A stretch of DNA of 64,000 bases from Paramoeba atlantica (Eukaryota; Discosea), in contig CDRNVI010000194.1 of NCBI GenBank assembly GCA_977017575.1, forward strand, positions 1 through 64,000. Direction: 5' to 3'. The notes under the pieces were generated by a model that made no database searches, was not told the DNA's origin, and saw only the letters and a list, made by a program, of their open reading frames with translations. The position numbers and the translations under genes were made by a program. Positions 9,844 through 22,500 of the stretch are shown here, piece after piece; position 1 is the stretch's first letter, and each line of letters opens with the position of its first letter.

Positions 9844-12800
9844 CTCTCCCCACCCGAGAAGTCCTTCGTTTAGAAGAAACAGAGGTGCTCAAAGAAGAGC
9901 TTGAGGAGCTTGAAGAGCTTGAGGACTTGGAAGAGGAAGAAGACTTCTTGGTTGATTTAGAGGTTGATGGTTTGGAGGTTTTCGATGACTTAGAGGAAGA
10001 GGAAGAGGAAGAAGACTTCTTGAGTAACTTGGAAGTTGATGATTTGGAGGATGATGACTTAAAAGAAGATGATTTAAAAGGAGATGGATTCAGAGGGTGT
10101 TTCTGATGATATCTTTTGATTTGTTTTGAAGCATCAATTTGTAAAACATGGATTCATTTAGCATCAACTTTTCAGTAGTGTTTGAAATGCACTCAATAAT
10201 AAAGTTTTCCATTTAAATACTTATGCTTAAGGATTTCCTTCACTTTAAAATCATAACCATCATCATTTTCAACAATCTTTTTAGGTGCTAGCTCTGAATT
10301 AACAATAGATATTTCATTTGATTCAAGATGCAGAGTAATCTTGTACTGAACATGGAGTTTCTTTAAGTTCTGAACATTTTGGATTTCTGAATTCTTCTCT
10401 CGTTTGAGTTCTTGAATCTGGTAACTTCCATTTTTAAGATCCTCCACAACCACATAAATCTCTTGGTAGTAATAGGGTCTGTACTTCTTCACAATCTCTT
10501 TTCCTTTTGATTTGTTTTTCTTCAACACTTGATCACCAACCTTCAACACAGTGTATGTTCCTTCATTTGCTTTGTCATATCATTGTTTTTATTTCACAGC
10601 CACTTTCTCTCTCTCCTCTCAGACCCAATTAATTACGCCCTCCCTCTCAGTTTGTAGCTTCTTGATGTAGTCATCAATCAGTACCACTGGTTTGTTCACA
10701 GAGCTGAAGAGAGAATCGATTGGCATAATTGGATGTCTCCCAAAGTGAAGATAAAAAGGTGTGTAATCAATCGAGGAGGAACAAGAAGTATTGAAAGCAA
10801 ATTCCACAAGAAGTAAGAGAAGGTCCCAATCGTCTGCATATTTATCAACAAATGAGCGAATGATTGATTCTGTAACTTTGTGGGAACATTCAACATGGCC
10901 ATTACTTTTGGAGTTGTAGGGGGCAATAAAAGTTTGTTTCATTCTGAGAAGCTGGGTCAGTTCTGCAAAAATTTGATTTGCAAATTTTGAACCATTATCT
11001 GTTACTATCTGCAAAGGCATTGAATTAACACAAATATACTGAAGTAAGGCTTCAGCAGAGGCTTTGGCAGAGGGATCTGGAATTGCATACAGACATATAT
11101 AGCCACTAAAGTTATCAAAGATAGCTAAAATAAAAGAATTCCCACGAGCAGTGACTTTTGGTCCCTTTGTACAATCCAGGTGGAGTAAAATTCCAGGATA
11201 AGAAGCCATGTAAGGGTTTAAATCAGATGTCAATGTCTTTGTTTTCGAGTTGATCGCACAATTAAGGCAGTGGTGATAGTAACCTTTGATCGCAGCACTC
11301 ATACTAGGAAAATAATAGGAGACAGCAATTGCATCATAAAGTCACTCAAACTTGTGGTGTCCAGAGATTAGATCTGAATGATAAGTGTCAAATACTGTAT
11401 TCCACAAGCTCTGGGGCAGAATTGCAGGTGGGAGACAACCAGCAGCTGTAGTTTCATCCACTTTCCTCAAGATTCTGGATTCATCAACCCAGTACTTGTG
11501 AGCAGTTTGTTGGAGTGCCTGAAGATAGCGCTTCCTCTTAGACAAGAGACCATTAATCAAGTAGTTAATAATCATTGAGCAAAACTTATCTTTCCTTTGA
11601 GCCTGAGCAAGGTAAAGAAGTTCAACTAAAACCTGATCAATGTTATCCATATCCACTTCAACATTTTCAGAACTTTCTTTTGCTGTGGAAAGTGGCAGAG
11701 GCAGTGATTGAATAGGAGGAATGTCATGAATTTCCAGCTCACTGATTAATTCAATTTTTTCCAAAATGTCATTTTGTCTTGAGAGGATATGGGCTTTTCT
11801 TGAAGAAGATTGTTACAAATCCACCAACTCTTCAAACCAACAAGTCACATAATCCTTTGAAGTGGCCTTATCATGATATCCAATGTACTGGTGGCTTAGA
11901 GCATCAGGGATTGCCATCAACTTTCCAGGTTTGTGAATGACCTTTGGGTGATATTCTAGAATTCGAGCAACCCAATCACACAGCATATCATGGTTCAGTA
12001 CTTTCTGTTGACCTGTTTTAAATACAGATTTGAGAGATTTGCAATCACAGAACACAATAGGATTTCAACCACAGACATAATACTTGAAGTTGTTTAATGC
12101 CCACAGGATTCCAAGGCCCTCCTGCAGAGGATTAGTATACTTCTGCTGTGTCTCTGTGAGTGTTCAAGAAGCATACTCAATAACTCAGTGGTGGCCATCT
12201 TGATCCATCTGAGTGAGAATTGCTCCAAGACCAAGCTTGCTGGCATTAACATGGATAAAAAATTCTTTTGAAAAGTCAAGATAGGCCATACAGGTTTCAG
12301 ATGTTAAGAGCTCCTTTAAGAGATGTATCTCCTTGATGGATTCTTGGGATAGTGAAAACTTCTTTGGATCCATCACTTTGGCTTTTCTCAAGTGTGTTGT
12401 TAAACTAAATGAATGAGGGATGAACTGTTTTAACCAAGTAACCATTTCCAAAAATCTCTCAACTTCCTTTGGAGTAGTTGGAAGTGGGTAATTCTAGATT
12501 ACCTCAACTTTTTTCGGATTTGGCTTCAAACCATCCTTTGTTGCAATAAATCCAAGAATTTCAAAATTTGGCTTGCAAAATGAGCACTTTGCTGGTTGGA
12601 GCATTAAATCATTGTCCCTCAATCTTTGGAAAATTTTTGTCAGATCAGCCAAATGTTGTTCAAATGTTGAGCTGTAACAAAGGATATCATCAATGTAGGC
12701 AAAACAACATTGCCAAACCAGACCACTCAAGACCATTTCAATAAACCATTGTTGTGTTGTTGGAGCGTTACATAACCCAAAAGGCCTTGAAAGAAATTCT

Positions 12801-14895
12801 TAGAGACCATATTTGCTGGTAAAGGCAGCCTTTTCAATGTCTCCTTCTCTGATTGGGATCAACCAGAAAACCTCAAACAGGTCAATAGAGGAAAAATAAG
12901 AAGAACTACCAAGTGCAGCTAAGATTTCATCCATATGGAGTAGTGGATAAGAGTCCTTCTTTGTTTTTTCATTTAGGTGACAGAAATCCACACAAAACTG
13001 AACATTTCCATTCTTCTTGTCCACCAAGAGAATTGGAGCAGCCCAAGGAGAGTTAGATTTTCTAATCACTTTCCTTTTCACCATCTTGTCAATATGTTTC
13101 CATATGATGCAGTCTTCAACAGGTGTGGTTCTACAGGGTTTTGCTCTCAAGGGTGAACCCTCTGCCTCAATTGGATGACTCGTTGCTGTGGTTCTAGTAA
13201 TTGGACCTTCTCACTTCTCATCATCCCACAAGTCTTGGAAAGAAACCAACATCTCCACTAATTGTATTTTCTGCCTATCATTCAATTCAGCATTATTCAA
13301 ACCAAATTTCTCATATGCTTCTTTGAATTTACCAGGCAGATCTTTTTTATGTGCAGTAGACTTGTTTTGGGTGGTGATGTGAGTAAGCAATTGTATCACA
13401 GATGAGTCACAATCGAGGTCAGGGTTGGGGTTTCTGGTGGATCGATCAGATTTGCCATTCTGATGATCATACAACTTCTGTCTCTTTCATTTAGGTTTTT
13501 GAAATAAATCCTCATCCTCAATCATTTTCTCAAGCCATGGTCCAGCAAATGCACAGAAATAATTGGCACCATTCTTTGCATTAACTGATTTTGTGCAAGG
13601 TGGTTGTTTCTTGGGTACAGATTTTTGAAGACAAGATTCAATCAAAAAGTGTTTCAAGAGTTGAAGAAGCTTAGTGTTTTCGACATTATGGTCATTAAGC
13701 TGATAAACTGTTCCAACTTTGAGATTTTTCTTCACTTGGACCTCAGTCTCAGAATGATTCATCACAAGAACATTCAGTGTGTTGTGTTTTTTACCTTGCT
13801 CGATTGTAATCAAGCCAGGAAGGAATAACAAACTCTCTGATCCAATTGATGGAAAGAAGAATCCTTCAAGTGACAATGCATGGCTGTTCAGTGTTAGTGG
13901 AAGAAACACTGATGATCTCAGAGGGATTGCCTTTGTCTCAGCCAAGAGTACCAAGGTCTTATCTCGCCTCTCTACATTGATGTAGAAATCTGAATCTATG
14001 ACTTGAGGAAGGGTGATGTTGAGCTGTGCCGAATTTGCCTGGATGCATCTCCAACCTTTCCATGTTAAATGACCATCACTGAGACCTAGGCGACATCGTT
14101 TCATGGCACTGAAGCCAATCAATGTTTGAATAGGAAGGTCATCAATAATGAAGAACTAGAGTCCTTGGGAAAACCTCTTTCCAACTTGACCACAGTATGA
14201 ATCTCTTCATTAATCACAACTTTGGTTGAGTTTCCCACTTTGACTTGAAGCTTGTCAGCTTGCCATCAGTTCAGGATCTCAAATCCAGGATGTGAAAGTT
14301 GCTGATGACTGATCACATTGATACCAGATCCCATATCTATACAAGTAGTAATTGCTAATCCACCTGCCTGAGACACAACTTCAAATGCACAACCAATATC
14401 CTGGCTTTTTGCATTGATTACTAAATTCAGAAGAACATTAATCACATGATCTGAAGAAAGGTTGGTATGGGATGATGGATCAGCCTGAACATGAACATCA
14501 AAGTGTTTCAGAGGTTCTTGAACATGAGTGTTGGATTGACTCAGAGGTTCTTTGAATTCAGTTGAGCAACTAGATGAAATTGAAGAATACAATACAATGG
14601 GCTCAGAGCAGTAGAAAAACCTAATGAGAAAACTGGTGCTCAAAGTTCAAAAAAAAAGAAAAGTCGCTTGCTCAAAAAACCAATTGGTGGAAAAATAGCC
14701 AACTCAAAAAGAAGATAAATGATCAAAAGTAGAAGATCGGTTGTTGTGAGGAAACTTAGCCTTCAGGAAAAAACCTCACCAGAATGTTTGTTTGTGAAAA
14801 CAAGACACTGTTGTTGTTTCAATTCAAAGAACAAATGTTCAATCTCAGTATTGAAAGTGAGCATGAGTTCCGAAAATCAAAACTGGTATCACCAA

Positions 14896-15027
14896 TGAAC
14901 ACATCTACTTTGGTACAGACTAAAGAAGGTATGTCAGAAATATGTTGAATGGACAACTGAAGAGTGGTCCTCAGAGGTCTCACGAAAAAGCAAGAAACTT
15001 TCTGATGACATCATCAATGGTGTTTTT
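14896..15027 (-). repeat. G1 copy 1 5' LTR, inner part
   Basis: The inner 132 bp of the 5' LTR, adjacent to the primer-binding site (TTGGTGATACC on the minus strand). The LTR resumes at 18281 after the inserted element. Confidence 0.9.
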
Positions 15028-15455
15028 TATTGAGTGTTTCTAAAAAACCTGAAAAAACCAACTTTTTTGTGTTTTTTTTTTTTTTTACAAAACTTTGGGC
15101 CCAGAGTTTTGGGTGAGGGTGAAACCTAGAGTTTTTTCATTTTGAAAAAAAATTCAAAATTTTGAAAATGAGATTGAAATGGAAAATTGAAAGTTTATTT
15201 TAAACAAAAAAAAGAGAAAAATGGAAATAAAAAGGTTGTTGAAATGAGGGTTTCTAAAAAACCCAAAAAAACCAACTTTTTTATATTTTTTTTTTTTTCA
15301 CAAAACTTTGGGCCAGAGTTTTGGGTGAGGGTGAAACTCAGAGTTTTTTCATTTTGAAAAAAAATACAAAATTTTGAAAATGAGATTGAAATAGAAAATG
15401 AAAGTTTATTTCAAACAAAAAAAAGAGAAAAATGGAAATAAAAAGGTTGCTGAAA

Positions 15456-16868
15456 TTGAACTGGAGGGAGGTTTATGGTGGAATAATCTTTTATGTTATC
15501 AACTCCACAAATATCTTCCTTCTAAGAATGGTGCATATTTTAAATAAAATTTTTGAGTGGAATCTCAAAGGCAAATAATAGCAAAAAGCTAATAAAAAAA
15601 TTCCACACTTAGTTGCATTTTGCTTTTCATTCATAAGATGGAAAGAAAAACAATCAAAAAAATGTAAAAACCTCTTGGCTGGGACATATTACCTCTTGAT
15701 TGGGACATATTACCTCTTCGCTGGGACATATTACCTCAACACAGGTTGTCTTCTCCAGTTTCTTCCATTTTGAGAACATCTTTTTGATTTTCTAAAAAGG
15801 TATTTCAGTTTGAAAAGAAAGAAAAAAAGAGAAAGGGAGAAAGAGGGAGAAATTGAAAAAAAAAAGAAACCTCAAAAGCAGAAACTTCACAACCCCCAAA
15901 AGAGTTATAAAATAACAATTCATTCAACTAAAAACAAAAAAAAAACAAACCAACCAGGAAAAAAAAAAAAACAAGAAAACCAAGAAGGGGAACATAAACA
16001 CAAACAGAAAAAGCAAAAAAAAAAATGAGGCTCTATCACACAAAAATATTATGATTTTTTTCTTGCTGTCTTTCTTTGAAAAGAAAAAAATGAAAAGACT
16101 TGGTACCTTACTTTGGTGAGGAGTATGTTCTTTTTCGTTTTTTTCTGTTCAGTTCTGTTCTTTCAGTTTTTCTTTTGTTTTTTGTTTGTTTGTTCTTTTG
16201 TTTGATTGTTTTTTTTTGGTTTCTCTTTTGTTTTGTTTTTGTTTGTGTGTTTGCTTTTGTTTGTTTGTTCTTTTGTTTGATTGTTTTTTTTTGTTTCTCT
16301 TTTGTTTTGTTTTTGTTTGTGTGTGTTTGCTTTTGTATTTTTTTGTTTTGTTTTTTGTTTTGTTTTTTCTTTCAGTTCCTTGATGTGTTTGTTTTGAAAG
16401 GATGATTGCCAGACAGTGAATTTGAGAGGATTGATTGAGATTTTTTTTGGATTGGTGCACACTTTTCAGACAACCACTGTTTCTTTTTCTTCAAGTGCAG
16501 GGATATGCAAACTATTGTTTTGTTAATTGTTTATTATCTGATGAATCATAGAATCCAACTTTCTCCTCTTCATCCCCTTCCAAACAAGATTCTATCACCT
16601 TTTTCCATTTATTCTGCAGAAGAAAATGATGGGTATGAAGATTTCTTAAGTGGCATTCATCAATTCAAAATATTGAATTTTCTTCTTCTTTATTTTTGTT
16701 TTTTTAGTCAAAATAAAAAATTTATTTTTTTTGAAATTTTTTGAATTTTTTGAAATTTTTTCATTTCAAAACGAAAAAACTCTCGGTTTCACCCTCACCC
16801 AAAACTCTGGCCCAGAATTTTTCAAAAAAAAAAAAAAAAAGGAAAATTCCTCTCTTTTAGAAACCTTC
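15456..16868. repeat. TIR-element body, unit 1
   Basis: About 1.41 kb starting TGAACTGGAGGGAGG. It holds three 24-bp tandem copies of CTTGGCTGGGACATATTACC type at 15671-15736, a purine-rich stretch, a TTTG-rich stretch and a right-terminal module (CACCCTCACCCAAAACTC, then TTTTAGAAACC). Confidence 0.85.
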
Positions 16869-18280
16869 AATTGAACTGGAGGGAGGTTTATGGTGGAATA
16901 ATCTTTTGTGTTATCAACTCCACAAATATCTTCCTTCTAAGAATGGTGCATGTTTTAAACAAAATTTTTGAGTGGAATCTCAAAGGCAAACAATAGCAAA
17001 AAGCTAATAAAAAAATTTTACACTTAGTTGCATTTTGCTTTTCATTCATAAGATGGAAAGAAAAACAATCAAAGAAATGTAAAAACCTCTTGGCTGGAAC
17101 ATATTACCTCTTGATTGGGACATATTACCTCTTGGCTGAGACATATTACCTCAACATAAGTTGCTTTCTCCAGTTTCTTCCATTTTGAAAACATTTTTTT
17201 GATTTTCTAAAAAGGTGTTTCAGTTTGAAAAGAAAGGAAAAAAGAGAAAGAGAGAGAGAAGGGAGAAATTGAAAAAAAAAAGAAACCTCAAAAGCAGAAA
17301 CTTCACAACCCCCAAGAGAGTCATAAAATAACAATTCATTCAACTAAAAACAAAAAAAAAACAAACCAACCAGGAAAAAAAAAAAGAACAAAAAAACCAA
17401 GAAGGGGAATGTAAATGTGAACAGAAAAAGCAAAAAAAAAAACAAGGCTCTATCACACAAAAATATTATAATTTTTTTCTTGCTGTCTTTTTTTGAAAAG
17501 AAAAAAATGAAAAGACTTGATACCTTACTTAGGGGAGGAGTGCATTTTTTTTTATTTTTTCTGTTTAGTTCTGTTCTTTCAGTTTTTCTTTTGTTTTTGT
17601 TTGTTTGTTCTTTTGTTTGATTGTTTTTTTTTGGTTTCTCTTTTGTTTTGTTTTTGTTTATGTGTTTGCTTTTGTTTGTTTGTTCTTTTGTTTGATTGTT
17701 TTTTTTTTGTTTCTCTTTTGTTTTGTTTTTGTTTGTGTGTGTTTGCTTTTGTGTTTTTTTGTTTTGTTTTTTGTTTTATTTTTTCTTTCAATTCCTTGAT
17801 GTGTTTGTTTTGAAAGGATGATTGCTAGACAGTGAATTTGAGAGGATTGATTGAGATTTTTTTTGGGTTGGTACACACTTTTCAGGCAACCACTGTTTCT
17901 TTTTCTTCAAGTGCAAGGATGCAAACTATTGTTCTGTTAATTGTTTATTATCTGATGAACCATAGAACCAACTTTCTCCTCTTCATCTCCTTCTAAACAA
18001 GATTCTATCACCTTTTCCCATTTGTTCTGCAGAAAAAAATGATAGGTATGAAGATCTCTTAAGTGGCATTCATCAATTCAAAATATTGAATTTTCTTCCT
18101 CTTTATTTTTGTTTTTTTAATCAAAATAAAAAATTTATTTTTTTTGAAATTTTTTGAATTTTTTGAATTTTTTCATTTTGAAATGAAAAAACTCTGAGTT
18201 TCACCCTCACCCAAAACTCTGGGCCCAGAATTTTTCAAAAAAAAAAAAAACAGGAAAATTCCTCCCTTTTAGAAACCTTC
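16869..18280. repeat. TIR-element body, unit 2
   Basis: A direct repeat of unit 1 of the same length, differing by scattered changes. The 24-bp triplet repeats recur at about 17087-17152. It ends in the outer right terminal module. Confidence 0.85.
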
Positions 18281-18428
18281 ATTTAGATTCACAGAAGGTT
18301 GACTTGGAGGAGACCAAGGGTTGACTTGAAGGAGATTGGGAATTGACCTGAAGAAAATCAAGAGTTAGATCAAACGAATAGAGCAGAGAGCCAAGTGTCT
18401 TCAGAGTAGCGCACATTGCTCATGTGCA
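18281..18428 (-). repeat. G1 copy 1 5' LTR, outer part
   Basis: Starts TTTAGATTCACAGAAGG exactly where the inner part stopped and runs to GTGCA. Together with 14896-15027 it accounts for one 281-bp LTR. Confidence 0.88.
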
Positions 18429-18659
18429 CTTTGAGCACCAGTTTTCCCATTGGTTTTTCACAAAACTGCTGTTTTTGTGTTCCTTTTTATTCTTGTCATG
18501 ATCACATCTCAACTGTCTTTTCACTGCCCTCACATTCTCTCTCTTGAGCAAATGTTCACCTTGTTTGTTTCCTTGAATAAATCTACATTTTCAATTTGAT
18601 CTTTGGTTTGGCTTTGCTTTTGTTTTGTCTGTTTCTCCTGAGATCCAGTTGATCTGACA
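18429..18659 (+). repeat. Possible right portion of the copia LTR
   Basis: Lies between the outer edge of G1 copy 1 and G1 pol sequence. It contains AATAAA and ends GATCTGACA, so a CA terminus fits an LTR that began TGTTATG at 9364. Against this, its first 25 bases (TTGAGCACCAGTTTTCCCATTGG) also occur in the leader of G1 copies 1 and 3, so its origin may be mixed. Confidence 0.4.
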
Positions 18660-19258
18660 TATGTGATTGTAGAGGATCTTAAGAATGGAAGTTACCAGAT
18701 TCAAGAACTCAAACAAGAGAAGAATTCAGAAATCCAAAATGTTCAGAACTTAAAGAAACTCCATGTTCAGTACGAGATTACTTTACATCCTGAATCAAAT
18801 GAAATATCTATTGTTAATTCAGAGCCAGCACCTGAAGAGATTGTTGAAAATGATAATGGTTATGATTTTGAAGTGAAGGAAATCCTTAAGCATAAGTATT
18901 CAAATGGAAAACTTTATTATTGAGTGCATTTCAAACACTACTGAAAGGCTGATGCTGAATGGATCTATGTTTCACAAATTGATGCTTCAGAACAAATCAA
19001 AAGGTATCATCAGAAACACCCTTTGAATCCACCTCCTTCTAAATCATCTTCCTCTAAGTCATCATCTTCCAAATCACTGACTTTCAAGTCACCCAAGAAG
19101 TCTTCTTCCTCTTTCTCTAAGTCATTGAAAACCTCCAAACCATCAACCTCTAAATTGATCAAGAAGTCTTCTTCCTCTTCCAAGTCCTCAAGCTCTTCAA
19201 GCTCTTCAAGCTCTTCTTTGAGCACCTCTGTTTCTCCTAAACAAAGGACTTCTCAGGC
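18660..19258 (+). mobile_element. Ty3/gypsy fossil, family G1 copy 2 (3' fragment)
   Basis: Only the 3' end of G1 pol is present: the segment after integrase, the chromodomain (YDFEVKEILKHKYSNGKLYY) and the Ser/Lys-rich tail, all matching copies 1, 3 and 4. Broken and incomplete. An unmatched stretch of about 57 bp separates it from the LTR at 19318. Confidence 0.85.
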
Positions 19259-19317
19259 ACACACAGGGGTGAGCTCAAGCAGCACTTGCAATCGTGGCAT
19301 TTTTTGGGGTTGAAGTG

Positions 19318-19598
19318 TGCACATGAGCAATGTGCGCTACTCTGAAGACACTTGGCTCTCTGCTCTATTCGTTTGATCCGACTCTTGATCTTCTCCAAGT
19401 CAATTTCCAATCTCCTTCAAGTCAACCCTTGGTCTCCTCCAAGTCGACCTTCTGTGAATCTAAATAAAGAACACCATTGATGATGTCATCAGGAAGTTTC
19501 TCACTTTTTTGTGAGACTTCTGAGGACCGCTCTTCAGTTGTCCATTCAACATATTTCTGACACACCTCCTTTAGTCTGTACCAAAGTAGATGTGTTCA
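19318..19598 (+). repeat. G1 copy 3 5' LTR (281 bp)
   Basis: TGCACATGAGC to GATGTGTTCA. It carries an AATAAAGAA motif near its middle and is followed by TTGGTGATGCCGG, a plausible primer-binding site beginning TGG. Confidence 0.93.
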
Positions 19599-22500
19599 TT
19601 GGTGATGCCGGTTTTGATTTTTGGAACTCACGCTCACTTTCGATATCGAGATTGAACATTTGTTCTTTGAATTGAAACAACAACAGTGCCTTGTTTTCGT
19701 GAACAAACATTCTGGTGAGGTTTTCTCCTAGAGGCCAGGTTTCCTCACAACAACTGATCTTCTACTTTCGATCGTTTATCTTCTTTTTGAGTCAGCTATT
19801 TTTCCACCAATTGGTTTTTTGAGCAAGTAACTTTTCTTTTTTTTTAACTTTGAGCACCAGTTTTCCCATTGGGTTTTTTTACTGCTCTGAGCCCATTGTA
19901 TTGTATTCTTTGATTTCATCTAGTTGCTCAACTGAATTCAAAGAACCTCTGAGTCAGTCCAACACTCATGTTCAAGAACCTCTGAAACACTCTGATGTTC
20001 ATGTTCAGGCTGATCCATCATCCCATACCAACCTTCCTTCAGATCATGTGATCAATGTTCTTCCAAATTTAGTAATCAATGTGGAAAGCTGGGATATTAG
20101 TTGTGCATTTGAAGTTGTGTCTCAGGCGGGTGGATTAGCAACTACTGCTTGTATAGACATGAGATTTGGTATCAATGCGATCAGTCATCAGCAACTTTCA
20201 TGTCCTGGATTTGAGATCCTGAACTGATGGCAAGCTGACAAGCTTCAAGTCAAAGTGGGAAACTCAACCGAAGTTGCGATTAATGAAGAGATTCACACCG
20301 TGGTCAAGTCGGAAAGAGGTTTTCCCAAGGACTCTGGTTCTTCATTATTGATGACCTTCCTGTTCAAACATTGATTGGCTTCAGTGCCATGAAACGATGT
20401 CGCCTAGGTCTCAGTGATGGTCATTTAACGTGGAAAGGTCGGAGATGCATCCAGGCAAATTCAGCACAGCTCAACATCACCCTTCCTCAGATCACAGATC
20501 CAGATTTCTATGTCGACATAGAGAGGCGAGATAAGACCTTAGTACTCTTGGCTGAGACAAAGGCAATCCCTCTGAGATCATCAGTGTTCCTTCCACTAAC
20601 ACTGAACAGCCATGCATTGTCACCTGAAGGATTCTTCTTTCCATCAATTGGATCAGAGAGTTTGTTATTCCTTCCTGGCTTGATTACAATCGAGCAAGGT
20701 AAAAAACACAACACACTGAATGTTCTTGTGATGAATCATTCTGAGACTGAGGTCCAAGTGAAGAAAAATCTCGAAGTTGGAACAGTTTATCAGCTTAATG
20801 ACCATGATATCAAAAACACTGAGCTTCTTCAACTCTCAAAACACTCTTTGATTGAACCCTGTCTTTGAAAATCTGTACTCAAGAAACAACCACCTCATAC
20901 AAAATCAGTTAATGCAAAGACTGGTGCCAATTATCTCTGTGCACTTGCTAGACCATGGCTTGAGAAAATGATTGAGGATGAGGATTTATTTCAAAAACCT
21001 AAACAGAAGAGACGGAAGTTGCACAATCATCAGAATGGCAAATCTGATCGATCCACCAGACACCCTGACCCTGACCTTGATTGTGACTCATCTGTGATAC
21101 AATTGCTTACTCACATCACCACCCAAAACAAGTCTGCTGCACATAAAAAAGATCTGCCTAATAAATTCAAAGAAGCATATGAGAAATTTGGTTTGGATAA
21201 TGCTGAATTGAATGACAGGCAGAAAATACAATTAGCAGAGATGTTGGTTTCTTTCCAAGACTTGTGGGATGATGAGAAGTGAGAAGGTCCAATTACTAGG
21301 ACCATGGCAATGAGTCATCCAATCAAGGCAGAGGGTCCACTCTTAAGAGCAAAACCCCGTAGAACCACACCTGTTGAAGACTACATCATATGGAAACATA
21401 TTGACAAGATGGTGAAAAGGAAAGTGATTAGAAAATCTAACTCTCCTTGGGCTGCTCCAATTCTCTTGGCAGACAAGAAGAATGGAAATGTTCAGTTTTG
21501 TGTGGATTTCCATCACCTAAATGAAAAAACAAAGAAGGACTCTTATCCACTACCCCATATGGATGAAATCTTAGCTGCACTTGGCAGTTCTTCTTATTTT
21601 TCCTCTATTGACCTGTTTGAGGCTTTCTGGTTGATCCCAATCAGAGAAGGAGACATTGAAAAGGCTGCCTTTACCAGCAAATATGGTCTCTGGGAATTTC
21701 TCTTGATGCCTTTTGGGTTATGTAACACTCCAGCAATACAACAATGGTTTATTGAAACAGTCTTGAGTGGTCTGGTTTGGCAATGTTGTTTTGCCTACAT
21801 CAATGATATCCTTTGTTACAGCTCAACGTTTGAACAACATCTGGCTGATCTGGCAAAAATTTTCCAAAGATTGAGGGATAATGATTTGATGCTCCAACCA
21901 GCAAAGTGCTTGTTTTGCAAGCTGAATTTTAAAATTCTTGGATTTATCACAACAAAGGATGGTTTGAAGCCAAATCCAAAAAAAGTTGAGGCAATCCAGA
22001 ATTACCCACTTCCAACTACTCCAAAGGAAGTTGAGAGATTTTTGGGAATGGTTACTTGGTTAAAACAGTTCATCCCTCGTTCATTCAGTTTAACAACACA
22101 CTTGAGAAAAGCCAAAGTGATGGATCCAAAGAAGTTTTCGCTATTCCAAGAATCCATCAAGGAGATACATCTCTTAAAGGAGCTCTTAACATCTGAAACC
22201 TGTATGGCCCATCCTGACTTCTCAAAAGAATTTTTTTATCCATGTTAACACCAGCAAGCTTGATCTTGGAGCAATTCTCACTCAGATGGATCAAGATGGC
22301 CACCACCAAGTTATTGAGTATGCTTCTCAAACACTCACAGAGACACAGCAGAAGTATACTAATCCTCTACAGGAGGGCCTTGGAATCCTGTGGACATTAA
22401 ACAACTTCAAGTATTACATCCGTGGTCGAAATCCTATTGTGTTTTGTGATTGCGAATCTCTCAAATCTGTGTTTAAAACGGGTAAACAGAAAGTACTGAA

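Larger units (their letters stand above)
15028..18280. mobile_element. Non-autonomous TIR element, tandem dimer, inserted in an LTR
   Basis: An insertion of about 3.25 kb inside the G1 copy 1 LTR. The left end GAGTGTTTCTAAAA and right end TTTTAGAAACCTTC are inverted repeats. The inverted similarity extends over about 110 bp (CACCCTCACCCAAAACTCTG block). The left terminal module is present twice (15030-15246 and 15247-15455), and the body plus right terminal module is also present twice. Flanking LTR bases suggest a 3-bp ATT target duplication. No transposase is present and reading frames in the TTTG-rich interior are compositional. The DNA-transposon superfamily is unknown. Confidence 0.8.
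9563..18428 (-). mobile_element. Ty3/gypsy chromovirus fossil, family G1 copy 1
   Basis: An LTR retroelement on the minus strand, with an outer element of about 3.25 kb inserted in its 5' LTR. Parts from high to low coordinate: 5' LTR, primer-binding site after TGTTCA, a short leader, protease-region sequence (about 13.5-14.6 kb), reverse transcriptase (about 12.5-13.2 kb), RNase H (about 11.8-12.5 kb), integrase (about 10.6-11.8 kb), chromodomain (about 10.2 kb), Ser-rich tail and 3' LTR. The copy is clearly broken, with many breaks (ten or more). Its two LTRs differ at about 23 of 281 positions, all transitions, making it the oldest-looking G1 copy here by that measure. Confidence 0.93.

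Noticed and set aside
9831-10106. Acidic open frames rich in Glu, Leu and Asp (also near 19.0-19.2, 24.4-24.6 and 35.2-35.5 kb)
   Set aside because: They are exact antisense shadows of the Ser/Lys-rich tail of G1 pol and recur only because that tail recurs.
16100-17876. F/L/C/V-rich and K/N/T/Q-rich open frames in the TIR element
   Set aside because: They translate TTTG repeats and their complement. There is no transposase motif and they are duplicated with the 1.41-kb unit.
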